Source of the DNA: JANNYA01 sp031422315
GTDB taxonomy: Bacteria > Pseudomonadota > Gammaproteobacteria > Xanthomonadales > SZUA-5
Direction of reading: 5' to 3'
Assembly: GCA_031422315.1 (NCBI GenBank)
Contig: JANOQN010000024.1
Coordinates: 1-64,000 of the forward strand
DNA: 64,000 bases
Below the pieces are notes generated by a model, which did not search any database, was not told where the DNA came from, and saw only the letters and a list, made by a program, of their open reading frames with translations. Positions 9,206 through 18,229 of this stretch are shown in pieces. Numbering within the stretch: the first letter of the stretch is position 1; each line of letters starts with the position of its first letter. The position numbers and the translations under genes were made by a program.

Positions 9206-10648
9206 TTACTTCGTTAGGCTACTTATCCGATCCTTGCGAGTATTTTCCCCTAAAGTAAGGAGTAACGCTGCTACTGGAATAACTCGGATAATTCCCGTCG
9301 GCACTTCAAGTTGTTTGCTAATGCTTCGACTGGTAAGAACCGCTGCATCAGCGTCTAGCTTCGAGCTAGCAAGAAGCGTTTTTAGTCCAGCCAGATCACG
9401 CTCATCTCTTTCGATGCGATCAGAGAACTTAACCTCAATCGCTTCAATCGGCTTGAAGTCCACTCGACTCAACCGCACGAAATCAACTTCTCCTTGATCC
9501 CATCGTGCGAAGTAAAACTCTTCTGGATAGGGCGCATGAACCAGTTGCGCATAAATCGCCGTTTCTATGAGTGCGCCAAGATGTTCGGATTCAAAGGTGA
9601 TATTGGAAAACATGGCGGCGCGCATCGAAGGGTTGGTCAAATACACTTTGAAGGTACGAACACGCTCAAAACGTCTCGCATTTTGATCAATTCTTGGCAT
9701 CATTCCAATTAGAAATGCAGCTCTTAAATAGGTTAGATATTTTGAAATCGTTGGTTTCGAAACACCAGATGCCTTGGAAATTCCATCAAGCGATAGCTCT
9801 TGACCCGTGTTATAAGCCAAGGTCGTAAAAAGCCGATTTAGCTCTTGAATATCGCTTATGCCATACAGGCTTGGCAAGTCACGAAGAAGCACTTTGTCAA
9901 TAATATCGCTTTTGATAAACCGCGATAAATCGCCGCGAATAACGGCGGAAAAAACCGCCTCTGGGTAGCCACCATAGTTTAGATAATCAAGCAGTGAATT
10001 ATTTAACGCCTCAATCCAATGGCAATACTCTTCTTTACTAAATTCCTCTAAGCGTAATCGCGATGAATAGAGTGCGCGCGTAGACGGCTGAAAGTCGAGA
10101 AATTCGCCAAACGTCAGCGCTGGCAGGGAAAATTCCGTGAATCGCCCTGCGCCAGACTCTTGGCTTTTGAGCTTCAATGCGGCCGCTGCAGAGCCTGTAA
10201 CAACAAATTGAATACTAGGGAAACTGTCAACTAAGGATTTTAAATGACGTTCCCAATCAGGCAGATATTGCACCTCATCGAAAAAAACAAATTTTAGCGA
10301 AGTCAACGGAATTTGATTGGCTGCTGCAAGCAGCTGTATGAGCTTCTCTAAGGGAATTGCGCTGTAAAGTGGTGTTTCGAGTGACAAATACGCAATCGCC
10401 ACCGGCTCGCATTTAACATCAGCGAGAAGCTGCCCAATGAGCTGCTGCAGCATCACAGTTTTACCGACTCGACGAGGCCCAAGTAGCACCACGGCACGAC
10501 GAATATCAGCCACCACAAGATTGTGCAGCGCTGAGAAATAGTGACGACGAGGCTTCTCCAAGATAGCCGCCTCGATCTTACCTGTGGCCCACCATGGGTT
10601 GTCTATTTGCAGTCTGGAAACTAGTTCAAAATCAGTTACTTGCAGCAT
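9206..10648 (-). CDS. AAA_14 / DUF4143 family ATPase
   Basis: This 480-residue protein has an N-terminal AAA_14 ATPase domain with Walker A GPRRVGKT (about 58-65) and Walker B FVFFDEVQ (about 122-129), a middle winged-helix-like part (ISKASGVSKPTISKYL, about 285-300), and a C-terminal DUF4143 domain ending in the nuclease-like pattern EVDFV...AIEVKFSDR. The family is common on accessory DNA and its role is not settled; nuclease or signalling functions have been suggested. It stands alone, faces the upstream phaB, and appears somewhat richer in A+T than its neighbours, which fits recent transfer. Confidence 0.88.
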   Translation of the reverse strand: MLQVTDFELVSRLQIDNPWWATGKIEAAILEKPRRHYFSALHNLVVADIRRAVVLLGPRRVGKTVMLQQLIGQLLADVKCEPVAIAYLSLETPLYSAIPLEKLIQLLAAANQIPLTSLKFVFFDEVQYLPDWERHLKSLVDSFPSIQFVVTGSAAAALKLKSQESGAGRFTEFSLPALTFGEFLDFQPSTRALYSSRLRLEEFSKEEYCHWIEALNNSLLDYLNYGGYPEAVFSAVIRGDLSRFIKSDIIDKVLLRDLPSLYGISDIQELNRLFTTLAYNTGQELSLDGISKASGVSKPTISKYLTYLRAAFLIGMMPRIDQNARRFERVRTFKVYLTNPSMRAAMFSNITFESEHLGALIETAIYAQLVHAPYPEEFYFARWDQGEVDFVRLSRVDFKPIEAIEVKFSDRIERDERDLAGLKTLLASSKLDADAAVLTSRSISKQLEVPTGIIRVIPVAALLLTLGENTRKDRISSLTK

Positions 10649-10784
10649 AGTTTAGAAATACGCAAAAATAAGTTTGCTTAGTCTACGCGGCTAAATATAA
10701 AGCGCAAGCTTATCGAGTTATGGCTTAGTCTCACGCCTTCGCAATCTCTGCTATTTTCCCCATAACTTTTTTAAGGATGCAGCC

Positions 10785-12344
10785 ATGTCGCTCACGATCC
10801 CCTTAGCGCGCGGCCAGCGCGATGTTGCACTGTTGACCCGCTACGGCAATCGGCACGGCTTGATCGCGGGTGCTACCGGCACCGGCAAAACCGTCAGCTT
10901 GCAGGTATTGGCGGAGGGTTTTTCAGCGCAAGGCGTGCCGGTGTTTATGGCCGATGTGAAAGGCGATTTGGCGGGTATTTCGCAGGCCGCGAACCCGTCG
11001 GAGCGCTTAAGCAACCGGCTCAAGCTGTTGGGTATTGACGGCTTTACACCGAAAGAATCGCCAGTAGTTTTCTGGGACATTTTCGGGCAGAAAGGCCATC
11101 CGCTGCGCACGACAATCTCAGAAATGGGGCCGATTTTGCTGGCGCGGATTTTGGACCTCAACGAAACTCAGGAAGGCGTTTTAAACGTGGTGTTTCGCTT
11201 TGCCGATGACGAAGGCCTGCTGCTGCTTGATCTGGCTGACCTCCGCGCGATGCTGAGTCATGTGGCGGAAAACGCGAAGGCGGTGTCCAGTCAATATGGC
11301 TTGGTGTCGACCACTTCGATTGCGGCGGTACAGCGCGCACTGCTGGCGCTTGAGGATGCCGGAGGCGAGCAGTTTTTTGGCGAACCCGCGTTCGTGTTGC
11401 AAGATTTATTCCAACGCGCGCCCGATGGCCGCGGCGTGATCAACATCATGGCGGCCGACCAGCTGATCCTAAAGCCCAAGCTGTATTCGACTTTTCTGCT
11501 GTGGCTGCTATCGGAATTGTTCGAACAATTGCCAGAAGTGGGCGACTTAGACAAACCGCGCATGGTGTTTTTCTTCGATGAAGCGCATTTGCTGTTTACC
11601 GACGCGCCGCCCGTATTAGTGCAGCGGGTCGAACAAGTGGTGCGGCTGATACGTTCCAAAGGCGTCGGCGTGTATTTCATCAGCCAAAACCCCGACGATG
11701 TGCCCGATGCGATTTTGGGCCAGCTCGGCAATCGCGTGCAGCACGCGCTGCGCGCATTCACCCCGCGCGATCAAAAATCGGTGCGCGTAGCAGCTGAGAC
11801 CTTCATGCAGAACCCGGCGTTTGATACTGCGCAGGTGATCACGCAGCTGGGCGTCGGTGAGGCGCTGGTGAGCGTACTGGGCGATGGCGGTGTGCCAACC
11901 ATGGTTGAGCGTGTCTATATTTTGCCGCCCGCTTCCAGAATCGGCGTGATAACCGATGCCGAGCGAACCGCATTACTGCAGCAAAGCCCAATCGCGAACA
12001 AATACGAAACAAGGCTAGATCGCGATAGCGCTTTTGAAGTGCTGACCCAGCGCGCGCAAGCACCCGCGCCTGAGGAAGCTGCACCGCAAACTGAGACCAG
12101 CGGCGGCTGGTCGCTGAGCTGGCCTTGGGGCGATAAACCTGCCGAGCCCGCCGCGCGCCCTGCACCGCCACCATTGCCTCGCCGAGTTGCACCGCCGCCG
12201 CCGGCTCCGAGAGTTAGGCGTGCTGCAGCCCCGCAGCGCCAAAGCGTCGGTGAATCATTCGCCAAAAGTGTCGCTAGAACTATGGGCTCGCAGTTAGGCA
12301 GGCAGGTGATACGCGGGATTTTAGGGGCGATTTTGCGGCGGTAG
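10785..12344 (+). CDS. HerA-like ATPase, YjgR / DUF853 family
   Basis: A 519-residue protein with an FtsK/HerA-type P-loop. Walker A is GATGTGKT (about 28-35) and Walker B is MVFFFDEAHLLF (about 258-269). The ATPase core is followed by a Pro-rich linker (about 430-475) and a short basic C-terminal helix (VARTMGSQLGRQVIRG). The family, typified by E. coli YjgR, is thought to be a hexameric DNA-translocating ATPase, but its role in the cell is unknown. It is monocistronic and its 3' end meets the frameshifted minus-strand gene by about 24 bases. Confidence 0.9.
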   Translation: MSLTIPLARGQRDVALLTRYGNRHGLIAGATGTGKTVSLQVLAEGFSAQGVPVFMADVKGDLAGISQAANPSERLSNRLKLLGIDGFTPKESPVVFWDIFGQKGHPLRTTISEMGPILLARILDLNETQEGVLNVVFRFADDEGLLLLDLADLRAMLSHVAENAKAVSSQYGLVSTTSIAAVQRALLALEDAGGEQFFGEPAFVLQDLFQRAPDGRGVINIMAADQLILKPKLYSTFLLWLLSELFEQLPEVGDLDKPRMVFFFDEAHLLFTDAPPVLVQRVEQVVRLIRSKGVGVYFISQNPDDVPDAILGQLGNRVQHALRAFTPRDQKSVRVAAETFMQNPAFDTAQVITQLGVGEALVSVLGDGGVPTMVERVYILPPASRIGVITDAERTALLQQSPIANKYETRLDRDSAFEVLTQRAQAPAPEEAAPQTETSGGWSLSWPWGDKPAEPAARPAPPPLPRRVAPPPPAPRVRRAAAPQRQSVGESFAKSVARTMGSQLGRQVIRGILGAILRR

Positions 12345-12795
12345 TTTTTCTTGGTGCTCAAAGCTAATCCAGAGCTTGGCATTACAAATGCTAAGAAAAA
12401 CAATGCTTGGCGCACTCATTGGCCAATACCAGTAAGACGAAAGATACCTTAGGGCGTTAACGAGTGCCGTATAAATAGCTGGTGCTTGTCTACCCATATT
12501 TCGAAGATTGCTTTCAAGCTGAGCCGCTTCGGTGATGAGAAAAAAAAGAAAACGTGACGATCGGCGCAGCTGCACAGAGCGCAACGAGATAAATGACTAC
12601 ATTCATCGCAAGAATATCGCGAATTCGCCGTAGCTGACAGCTACGAATAGCAATGACTGTCAGCGCAGCCCACGTTCTAGCGCGCTCGAGCCATATACCT
12701 GCGCTGATGTGCTCCAGCAAACAGCTTGCCAATAAAGTGATAGAGAAAATCCATAATGCAATTTGCGGCTCAATGTGTTTTTCGACTATGAAATC
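12321..12795 (-). pseudogene. Frameshifted small membrane-protein gene after hemY
   Basis: Directly after the hemY stop, the same minus-strand frame stays open through 12514 and encodes hydrophobic segments (IALWIFSITLLASC, MNVVIYLVALCAAAPIV). At an eight-base homopolymer (12540-12547) the sensible reading passes to a second frame that runs to 12321 (ITEAAQLESNLRNMGRQ, YTALVNALRYLSSYWYW). Joining the two frames gives about 150 residues with three or four membrane segments. No convincing start codon or ribosome site is seen. It is therefore either a pseudogene, a slippage-dependent gene or a sequencing error. I recognise no family. Confidence 0.45.
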
Positions 12796-12798
12796 GAG

Positions 12799-13953
12799 CT
12801 AAAGCTTACCCAAAACTGCACTCCGATAAGCTTCAGCTGCGGCCGCTAGATCACCTTCATGGCGCGCCCATTCCCCCAGTTCGATAAAACCGCGCTCGCT
12901 CGGGTAAAGCGTTTGCGCGCGGTCAATCAGCTGCTTAGCTTTTTGGCTCAGTTCGCGCTGGCGGCATAACTTGGCAAGTGTGAGTAATAGGCCCACGCTT
13001 TCGCCGTGGCGTTCAAGCGATTTTTCGACAAATTGCAGGCGTTCTACGCCGATCGGCAGCTCCACATTTGGAAGCGCGGCGAAGCTTTCCCATAGCAATT
13101 CTGAGGGCTGTTTCTGCAAGGCTTCGCGCAACAGCGGCTCGACCAATTCGGGGCCGCCGAGCGCAATGGCGCGCTTGGCGTAGCGGCTGAGCACATCTGG
13201 CAGCGCGCGTTCGCGGCTGCCAATTTGCGCCCAGATGGCGCTCAGGTCATCCAAAGTGGCAGCACCGTTCAAGCTATCACGTAGCAAGCTGGCCCATTCC
13301 GGAGCCAAGAGCGCGCTTTCGGAATTTTTCTGGCTGGCGGCGAGCTGGCTCAGATAGCCCAGTGCTTCCCCGGCGCGCCCGCGCGCGGCGAGTTCGTGGA
13401 CCAGTGTATGCAGCACCAGTGAGGACGGCTCGCTGGCTGCAAGTGCGATTAAGTCATCTAGCCCGCTGGCATCTTGCTGGCGCAGCTTGATCTTGGCGCG
13501 CAATACTTGGGCAGGCAGCTGCAGCGTCGGCTCGTTCAAAGCGCGCGCGTAATCACCCGCCAGCGTGTAGTCGCCCGATTGCATGGCGGCATAGCTGGCC
13601 GAGATTGCGGCAATGCCCTGCTGGCTTTGCAGGCTGCGCGCGCTCGAGAGCTTCTTTTTTGCTCGAGAAAATCGGCCGTTGATGAGCTCGATTAGGCCGT
13701 CCTGAAGTTCACCGCGCAAGCGCGCTTCGCGGCGCTGAATTAGCCAGCGCGGCAGCTTCCACAGCAGCCAAATCATCAAATACATCAGGCTTGCGGCCAG
13801 CACCAATAAAACCAGCGCGAGTACCAAAGTGGTGTCAACTTGCCAACCCCACACATGCAGGCTAACGCGGCCCGGATCGCGCGCTAAGGCAAACCCCAGA
13901 TATGACATCGGAATCAATAAAACCAGCCCAAACAGCCACTTAAGAGCGTTCAT
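12799..13953 (-). CDS. hemY: HemY, TPR-containing inner-membrane protein of the heme operon
   Basis: A 384-residue protein with two N-terminal membrane helices (about 5-25 and 43-66), the HemY N-terminal domain (RREARLRGELQDGLIELINGR region, about 75-180), and C-terminal TPR-like repeats (LYPSERGFIELGEWARHEGD). In gammaproteobacteria hemY follows hemX in the hemCDXY operon and is linked to tetrapyrrole synthesis, with an undefined exact role. Here it overlaps hemX by four bases (ATGA). The hemC and hemD genes are missing and metJ heads the unit instead. Confidence 0.92.
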   Translation of the reverse strand: MNALKWLFGLVLLIPMSYLGFALARDPGRVSLHVWGWQVDTTLVLALVLLVLAASLMYLMIWLLWKLPRWLIQRREARLRGELQDGLIELINGRFSRAKKKLSSARSLQSQQGIAAISASYAAMQSGDYTLAGDYARALNEPTLQLPAQVLRAKIKLRQQDASGLDDLIALAASEPSSLVLHTLVHELAARGRAGEALGYLSQLAASQKNSESALLAPEWASLLRDSLNGAATLDDLSAIWAQIGSRERALPDVLSRYAKRAIALGGPELVEPLLREALQKQPSELLWESFAALPNVELPIGVERLQFVEKSLERHGESVGLLLTLAKLCRQRELSQKAKQLIDRAQTLYPSERGFIELGEWARHEGDLAAAAEAYRSAVLGKL

Positions 13954-15164
13954 GGCTGGGTGTTCGGCGGCACGGGCGCGGCGGGTGGAGTCTCTACGTC
14001 GGCAGGCGGAACCGGCTGCTCGGGCGTATCAATCGCACCGGCCTCAGGCAGCATTGGTGATTCGGTTTGAGCAGGCGCGGGTCCTGCTGGTAGCGCTATC
14101 GCCTCTGGTTTTTCGTTAACGTCTGCCGGCACGTCTGAGTTCAAGGTTTCGATAGGCCTCGCTTGACCGCGCGAGCTGCGCAGTTCAATCAGCGCTGCAC
14201 CTAAGCTTGGCATTTGCAAATTAATGCGGTGGCTGCGCACGCTATCAAGCTCGGTAAAAAATCGCGTGACCGCTAAATCGCCAATCAATAGCGCCTGCTT
14301 GGCCAGCGAATCGGCGGTTTGCAATGCGGCATCAAAGGTGTCACTTTCGCGCCGCTCTAGCGCGAGCTGCGCGCGTTCGATTTCAATCTTTAGACCTTCG
14401 CGCACCGCCCATGCCGAGCGCCCCACTACCGGCATGACTTCGCCCTCGCGGCGCACCACCAAATAGCGATCCAGTAGGCGCGCAATTCGCCCGCCATCGC
14501 TGCCGGTTTCGCCAATTTGCACCGGCAATTTGTCGATCTGAATTCGAAGTGCGGTCAATTTGGCGCTAATACCAGCGGCGTCAATGCGCGGTACGGCGCG
14601 CAGCGCGTCCAATTCAATTGCAATGGTTTGGCGTATGCGCGCCAGTTTTGGATCGTTCACGCCGGCTAACTGGCTGTCGGCAAGCTCCATGGCGCGCTGG
14701 GCATGGTCAACGTCGTTGAAAAGTTCAAGGCGAATTTGCGCGAGAGACATCAAATAATCCGCTTCATCTAACTTCAGCGTCGAAGCCGCCGGTGCCATGC
14801 CGCGCGACATATTCGCGAGTGCATCTTCCACTAGGCTTAATCGCTCAGTTAGCGCCAAGCTTTGCTCTCTTAGCAGTGCGTTGACCTTTTGCGCATCGCC
14901 AAAGCGTGCTTTCAGGCTTTCAATATCGGAGTTAACCGGCGCGCTGCTGGCCGATGCGCCATTATCTACCGCTGCGCTTTGGCCCGACGTTGATTCCTGG
15001 CGCAACAGCGCATAGCCGGAAAAGCCGAGCAAAATCAACGCCAAAATGGCCGCCATCCAGCCTTTAAAACTGCGCGGCGTGTAGCTTTGCACTTTGCTCG
15101 CGTCAGCAGAATTTATGCTGGGTCCAGCCGTGCTTGAACCTGAGTTCGAGCCTTGCGTATTCAC
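13950..15164 (-). CDS. hemX: HemX, putative uroporphyrinogen-III methyltransferase-like membrane protein
   Basis: A 404-residue HemX-family protein. One membrane helix (about 36-53, WMAAILALILLGFSGYALL) is followed by a coiled-coil region (about 80-130) and the HemX domain with ADYLMSLAQIRLELFNDVDHA. The C-terminal 60 residues are Pro/Ala/Glu-rich and look disordered. HemX lacks a proven enzyme activity despite its common annotation as a uroporphyrinogen methyltransferase; a scaffolding role for tetrapyrrole synthesis is inferred in the literature. Translation starts at GTG 15164, overlapping the metJ stop (GTGA), so translation is probably coupled. Confidence 0.9.
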   Translation of the reverse strand: MNTQGSNSGSSTAGPSINSADASKVQSYTPRSFKGWMAAILALILLGFSGYALLRQESTSGQSAAVDNGASASSAPVNSDIESLKARFGDAQKVNALLREQSLALTERLSLVEDALANMSRGMAPAASTLKLDEADYLMSLAQIRLELFNDVDHAQRAMELADSQLAGVNDPKLARIRQTIAIELDALRAVPRIDAAGISAKLTALRIQIDKLPVQIGETGSDGGRIARLLDRYLVVRREGEVMPVVGRSAWAVREGLKIEIERAQLALERRESDTFDAALQTADSLAKQALLIGDLAVTRFFTELDSVRSHRINLQMPSLGAALIELRSSRGQARPIETLNSDVPADVNEKPEAIALPAGPAPAQTESPMLPEAGAIDTPEQPVPPADVETPPAAPVPPNTQP

Positions 15165-15400
15165 TCGTCTTTACCTAATTCTTCATCCATGGGCAGCGGC
15201 TGACCGGTAAAGGCGTGCAAAAACGCCTCGACCAGCAGCTCGCTAATGGTCGCATGCCGCAATTTTTTCAGCTGCCGCCTTGTGCGCTCATCAATCAGCA
15301 GCTTTAGCACGTGGGTAGGAATCGTCACCGTCACTTTCTTGGTGGCTTCGGCACGTTTGCCGCGTTCTATGTAGGGATTAACGTACCGAGTCGTGGCCAT
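15161..15400 (-). CDS. metJ: Methionine repressor MetJ, short form
   Basis: Residues 1-72 closely follow E. coli MetJ: the ribbon strand KKVTVTIPTHVLKLL (about 21-35), the helix DERTRRQLKKLRHATISELL, and the core EAFLHAFTGQPLP. The length is only 79 residues against about 105, because the C-terminal helix region after GQPLP is missing. The position of E. coli Cys58, near the S-adenosylmethionine site, appears to be Val (SELLVEAF). The family binds tandem AGACGTCT boxes with S-adenosylmethionine as corepressor. An array of such boxes lies at 15483-15537 between metJ and metY, so autoregulation and control of metYX are likely. The gene is the first of a metJ-hemX-hemY unit. Confidence 0.93.
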   Translation of the reverse strand: MATTRYVNPYIERGKRAEATKKVTVTIPTHVLKLLIDERTRRQLKKLRHATISELLVEAFLHAFTGQPLPMDEELGKDE

Positions 15401-15482
15401 GTGGGCTCCAAAGCGCGCATTTGCGGCGGAATTGCTCGCACGCTAGTCCGGTCATCTCACGCTGTCAACATTAAATATTACT

Positions 15483-15537
15483 GGACGGCTTGACGTCTGG
15501 ATGTTTAGACGTCTATATTAAAGACGTTCGGACGTCT
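15483..15537. promoter_or_regulatory. MetJ operator array (six met boxes) in the metJ/metY divergent region
   Basis: Four contiguous 8-bp boxes run from 15483 to 15514: GGACGGCT, TGACGTCT, GGATGTTT, AGACGTCT. After seven bases, two more are contiguous, AGACGTTC (15522-15529) and GGACGTCT (15530-15537). The consensus box is AGACGTCT. The 8-bp periodicity in tandem is the known geometry for cooperative MetJ binding. Confidence 0.93.
15490..15519 (+). promoter_or_regulatory. Probable sigma-70 promoter of metYX
   Basis: TTGACG (15490-15495) and TATATT (15514-15519) are 18 bp apart and lie inside the met-box array, so bound MetJ would cover the promoter. The start codon of metY follows about 80 bases later. 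A possible metJ promoter on the other strand has TTGACA at 15468-15463 and a weak TAGCGT. Confidence 0.6.
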
Positions 15538-15598
15538 AAACACCCGAAAGCACAAACTCAACTTTCCCGTCAATGCACCCACTAAAAGGAAAAACTCC

Positions 15599-16939
15599 AT
15601 GAGCAACCATCGTTTTGAAACGCTGCAATTACATGCTGGCCAAACCCCCGCACCCGGCACCAACGCCAGAGCCGTGCCGATCTATCAAACCAGCAGCTAT
15701 GTGTTTGATTCCGCCGAACACGGCGCCAAGTTGTTTGCTTTGCAGCAGTTCGGCAACATCTACACCCGCATCATGAATCCGACCACCGACGTGTTCGAGC
15801 AGCGCATCGCCGCGCTCGAAGGTGGCGTAGCGGCGGTAGCGACCAGCTCTGGCCAGGCTGCGCAGTTCGTCGCGATTACCACGCTAGCGCAGTCGGGCGA
15901 CAATATCGTCTCGACCAGTTTGCTGTACGGCGGCACCTACAATCAATTCAAAGTCACGCTGCCGCGTTTGGGAATCCAAGTACGTTTTGTTGAAGGCGAT
16001 GATGTGGAATCGTTTCGCAAGCTGATTGATGAAAACACCAAGGCGCTGTATCTGGAAACGATTGGCAACCCGGGCGCGAACGTGCCAGATTTTGAAAAAA
16101 TTGCCGCATTAGCGCATGAACACGGCATTCCGCTGGTGGTGGACAACACCTTTGGCGCAGGCGGGTATTTGTGCAGGCCGATTGATTTTGGCGCTGATAT
16201 CGTCGTTGCAAGCGCAACCAAATGGATCGGCGGGCATGGCACCACGGTGGGCGGCGTGATCATTGACGCCGGCAAATTTGACTACGGCAACGGCAAATTC
16301 CCGCTGTTTTCCCAGCCCGCGCCCGGCTATCACGGCTTAGTTTTTTCTGACACTTTTGGCCCCAAAGGCCCGTTTGGCAATATTCAATTTGCGATTCGCG
16401 CTAGGGTTGAAGGCTTGCGTGATCTAGGCCCATGTCAAAGCCCGTTCAATAGCTTCCTACTGATCCAGGGCTTAGAAACGCTCAGTCTACGGGTCGAGCG
16501 GCACAATCAAAACGCGCATCAGCTGGCGCACTGGCTGCGCGCGCATCCGCTGATTAGTAAGGTGACTTACTTAGGCTTTAGCGATCACCTCAATCATCTG
16601 CGTGCGAAGAAATACCTCAAACACGGCTTTGGCTCGGTGTTTACTTTTGAAGTAGTCGGCGGAAAGGAAGCAGCAGCTGCGCTGATTAACTCACTCAAGC
16701 TGGCCAGCCACCTTGCCAATGTAGGGGACGCAAAAACGCTGGTGATAGCGCCCGCAAGCACCACGCATCAGCAGCTCAGTGAGCAAGAGCGGCTAAGCGC
16801 TGGCGTTACGCCTGGGCTGATTCGCATATCGGTAGGCATTGAGCACATTGAAGATTTGATTGCCGATTTTGCACAGGGCTTGGAACAAGTTGGGCAATTG
16901 CTGCCTGCAGCGCCTGTGGTGCTGGCAAAGTCGGCATGA
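15599..16939 (+). CDS. metY: O-acetylhomoserine sulfhydrylase MetY
   Basis: A 446-residue PLP enzyme of the Cys/Met-metabolism family. It converts O-acylhomoserine and sulfide to homocysteine, or makes cysteine from O-acetylserine in some members. The PLP lysine is in SATKWIGGHGT (about 207), with the phosphate-binding SSGQAAQF (about 83) and conserved YTRIMNPT (about 56). The length near 430-445 is that of the MetY/Cys sulfhydrylase subgroup, longer than MetB or MetC. AAGGA precedes the ATG. It overlaps metX by four bases, and both are behind the MetJ boxes, so a direct-sulfhydrylation methionine route is indicated. Confidence 0.95.
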   Translation: MSNHRFETLQLHAGQTPAPGTNARAVPIYQTSSYVFDSAEHGAKLFALQQFGNIYTRIMNPTTDVFEQRIAALEGGVAAVATSSGQAAQFVAITTLAQSGDNIVSTSLLYGGTYNQFKVTLPRLGIQVRFVEGDDVESFRKLIDENTKALYLETIGNPGANVPDFEKIAALAHEHGIPLVVDNTFGAGGYLCRPIDFGADIVVASATKWIGGHGTTVGGVIIDAGKFDYGNGKFPLFSQPAPGYHGLVFSDTFGPKGPFGNIQFAIRARVEGLRDLGPCQSPFNSFLLIQGLETLSLRVERHNQNAHQLAHWLRAHPLISKVTYLGFSDHLNHLRAKKYLKHGFGSVFTFEVVGGKEAAAALINSLKLASHLANVGDAKTLVIAPASTTHQQLSEQERLSAGVTPGLIRISVGIEHIEDLIADFAQGLEQVGQLLPAAPVVLAKSA

Positions 16940-18072
16940 GCCAGCTAACGCGTGGGCTGGAGAATGAGCTTGAGTTCGACAACGAGCAGCGCGGCCGTTT
17001 GGATGTAGAGCCCGCCCAAATAGACAAAATGGCAAACACCGCGCCGCTTTTGGCAAGTCAGCCGATTAGCACCATTGCAGCGCATTGGCCCAAAGGACTT
17101 CAGCGGTACACGCCGTCTAAGCCGCTGGCCTTGGATTCAGGCGCATCTCTATCAGGGGCTGCAATCGGCTATCAAACCTGGGGCAGGCTCAATGCCAAAG
17201 GCGATAACGTGATTTGGGTGTGTCACGCACTCACAGGCACGACCGATGTAGCCGCCACTTGGCCGGCGCTATTTGGCGCGGGAAAAGTGCTAGATCCAGC
17301 GCGCTATTTCATTGTTTGCGCAAACGTGTTGGGCGGCTGCTATGGTAGTGCAGGGCCGGTTTCGCATGGGCCTGACTTCCCGGAAATCAGCATTTTCGAT
17401 ATGGCGCGGCACCAGCACATGCTGGCCGCGCACCTGGGCGTAAAAGGCATCCAGCTATTGCTTGGCGGCTCCATGGGCGGCTTTCAGGCGCTCGCCTGGG
17501 CGAAGCTAAACGCAATACCGGTCGCTAAGCTTGCACTGATTGCCACCAGCTATCGGCAACCCGCGCAGGCCTCGGCACTCGCCGATATGCAGTGCCAAGC
17601 GATTGCGCTAGATCCAAATTTCAAAGCTGGCAAATACAGCGCTACTGCACCGCCCAAAGCCGGCTTTGCACTGGCGCGGCAAATCGGCCATTTGAGCTAT
17701 CGCTGCGAAGCAGAACTCAACGCCAGGTTCGATCGCAGCGAACGCGCCGATGGCCGCCTGCAAGTGCTGAGCTATCTGGATCATCAGGGTCATAAGTTAG
17801 CGAACCGCTTCGATGCGAACTCGTATTTGCGCATCAGTAAAGCTATGAATCGCTTTGCGCTGAGCGCCGATCAACTGGGTCAAATTGCCTCGCAAGCGCT
17901 AATAATTTCCGTGCGCAGCGATTGGCTATACCCCGAAACCGAGCAGCGCAAACTAGCGGAGTTGCTACCGAACGCGCGCCATCTCGCAATTGATTCGGAT
18001 TATGGGCACGATGGATTTTTGTTGGATGCGGTAAAGTTTGAGAGGGAGTTAGCGGGGTTTTTGGAGCGATGA
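16936..18072 (+). CDS. metX: Homoserine O-acyltransferase MetX
   Basis: A 378-residue alpha/beta-hydrolase-fold acyltransferase. It activates homoserine for MetY. It shows HALTGTTD (oxyanion region), the nucleophile elbow GGSMGGFQ (about 175-182), the catalytic Asp in SVRSDWLYP, and the His in DYGHDGFLLD near the end. The ATGA overlap with metY supports the start at 16936, although an internal ATG at 17029 would remove a poorly conserved 31-residue extension. MetX is normally acetyl-specific, but some proteobacterial members use succinyl-CoA; the donor cannot be told here. It ends the metYX operon. Confidence 0.94.
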   Translation: MSQLTRGLENELEFDNEQRGRLDVEPAQIDKMANTAPLLASQPISTIAAHWPKGLQRYTPSKPLALDSGASLSGAAIGYQTWGRLNAKGDNVIWVCHALTGTTDVAATWPALFGAGKVLDPARYFIVCANVLGGCYGSAGPVSHGPDFPEISIFDMARHQHMLAAHLGVKGIQLLLGGSMGGFQALAWAKLNAIPVAKLALIATSYRQPAQASALADMQCQAIALDPNFKAGKYSATAPPKAGFALARQIGHLSYRCEAELNARFDRSERADGRLQVLSYLDHQGHKLANRFDANSYLRISKAMNRFALSADQLGQIASQALIISVRSDWLYPETEQRKLAELLPNARHLAIDSDYGHDGFLLDAVKFERELAGFLER

Positions 18073-18173
18073 CTCCGGTTTTTACCCGGGTGCTAAACTT
18101 TGCCTCATTGTTATCTCCGCTTAGGCCCTCGGGGCGCAAGGCCATTACCGCCGTTTCGGCGAAAGTGGCGCAC

Positions 18174-18229
18174 GTCATTCTGCGCGCAGTCGCAAAACCC
18201 TTGGACCCTGCGACTACGCGCAGGGTGAC
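18174..18229. repeat. Intergenic inverted repeat
   Basis: The arms 18174-18194 and 18209-18229 match at 18 of 21 positions as inverted repeats (GTCATTCTGCGCGCAGTCGC and its near-complement) around a 14-base loop. It lies after metX and belongs to the same general class as the GTCATTCCCGCG elements elsewhere in the window. The rest of the 265-bp gap shows nothing recognisable. Confidence 0.65.
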
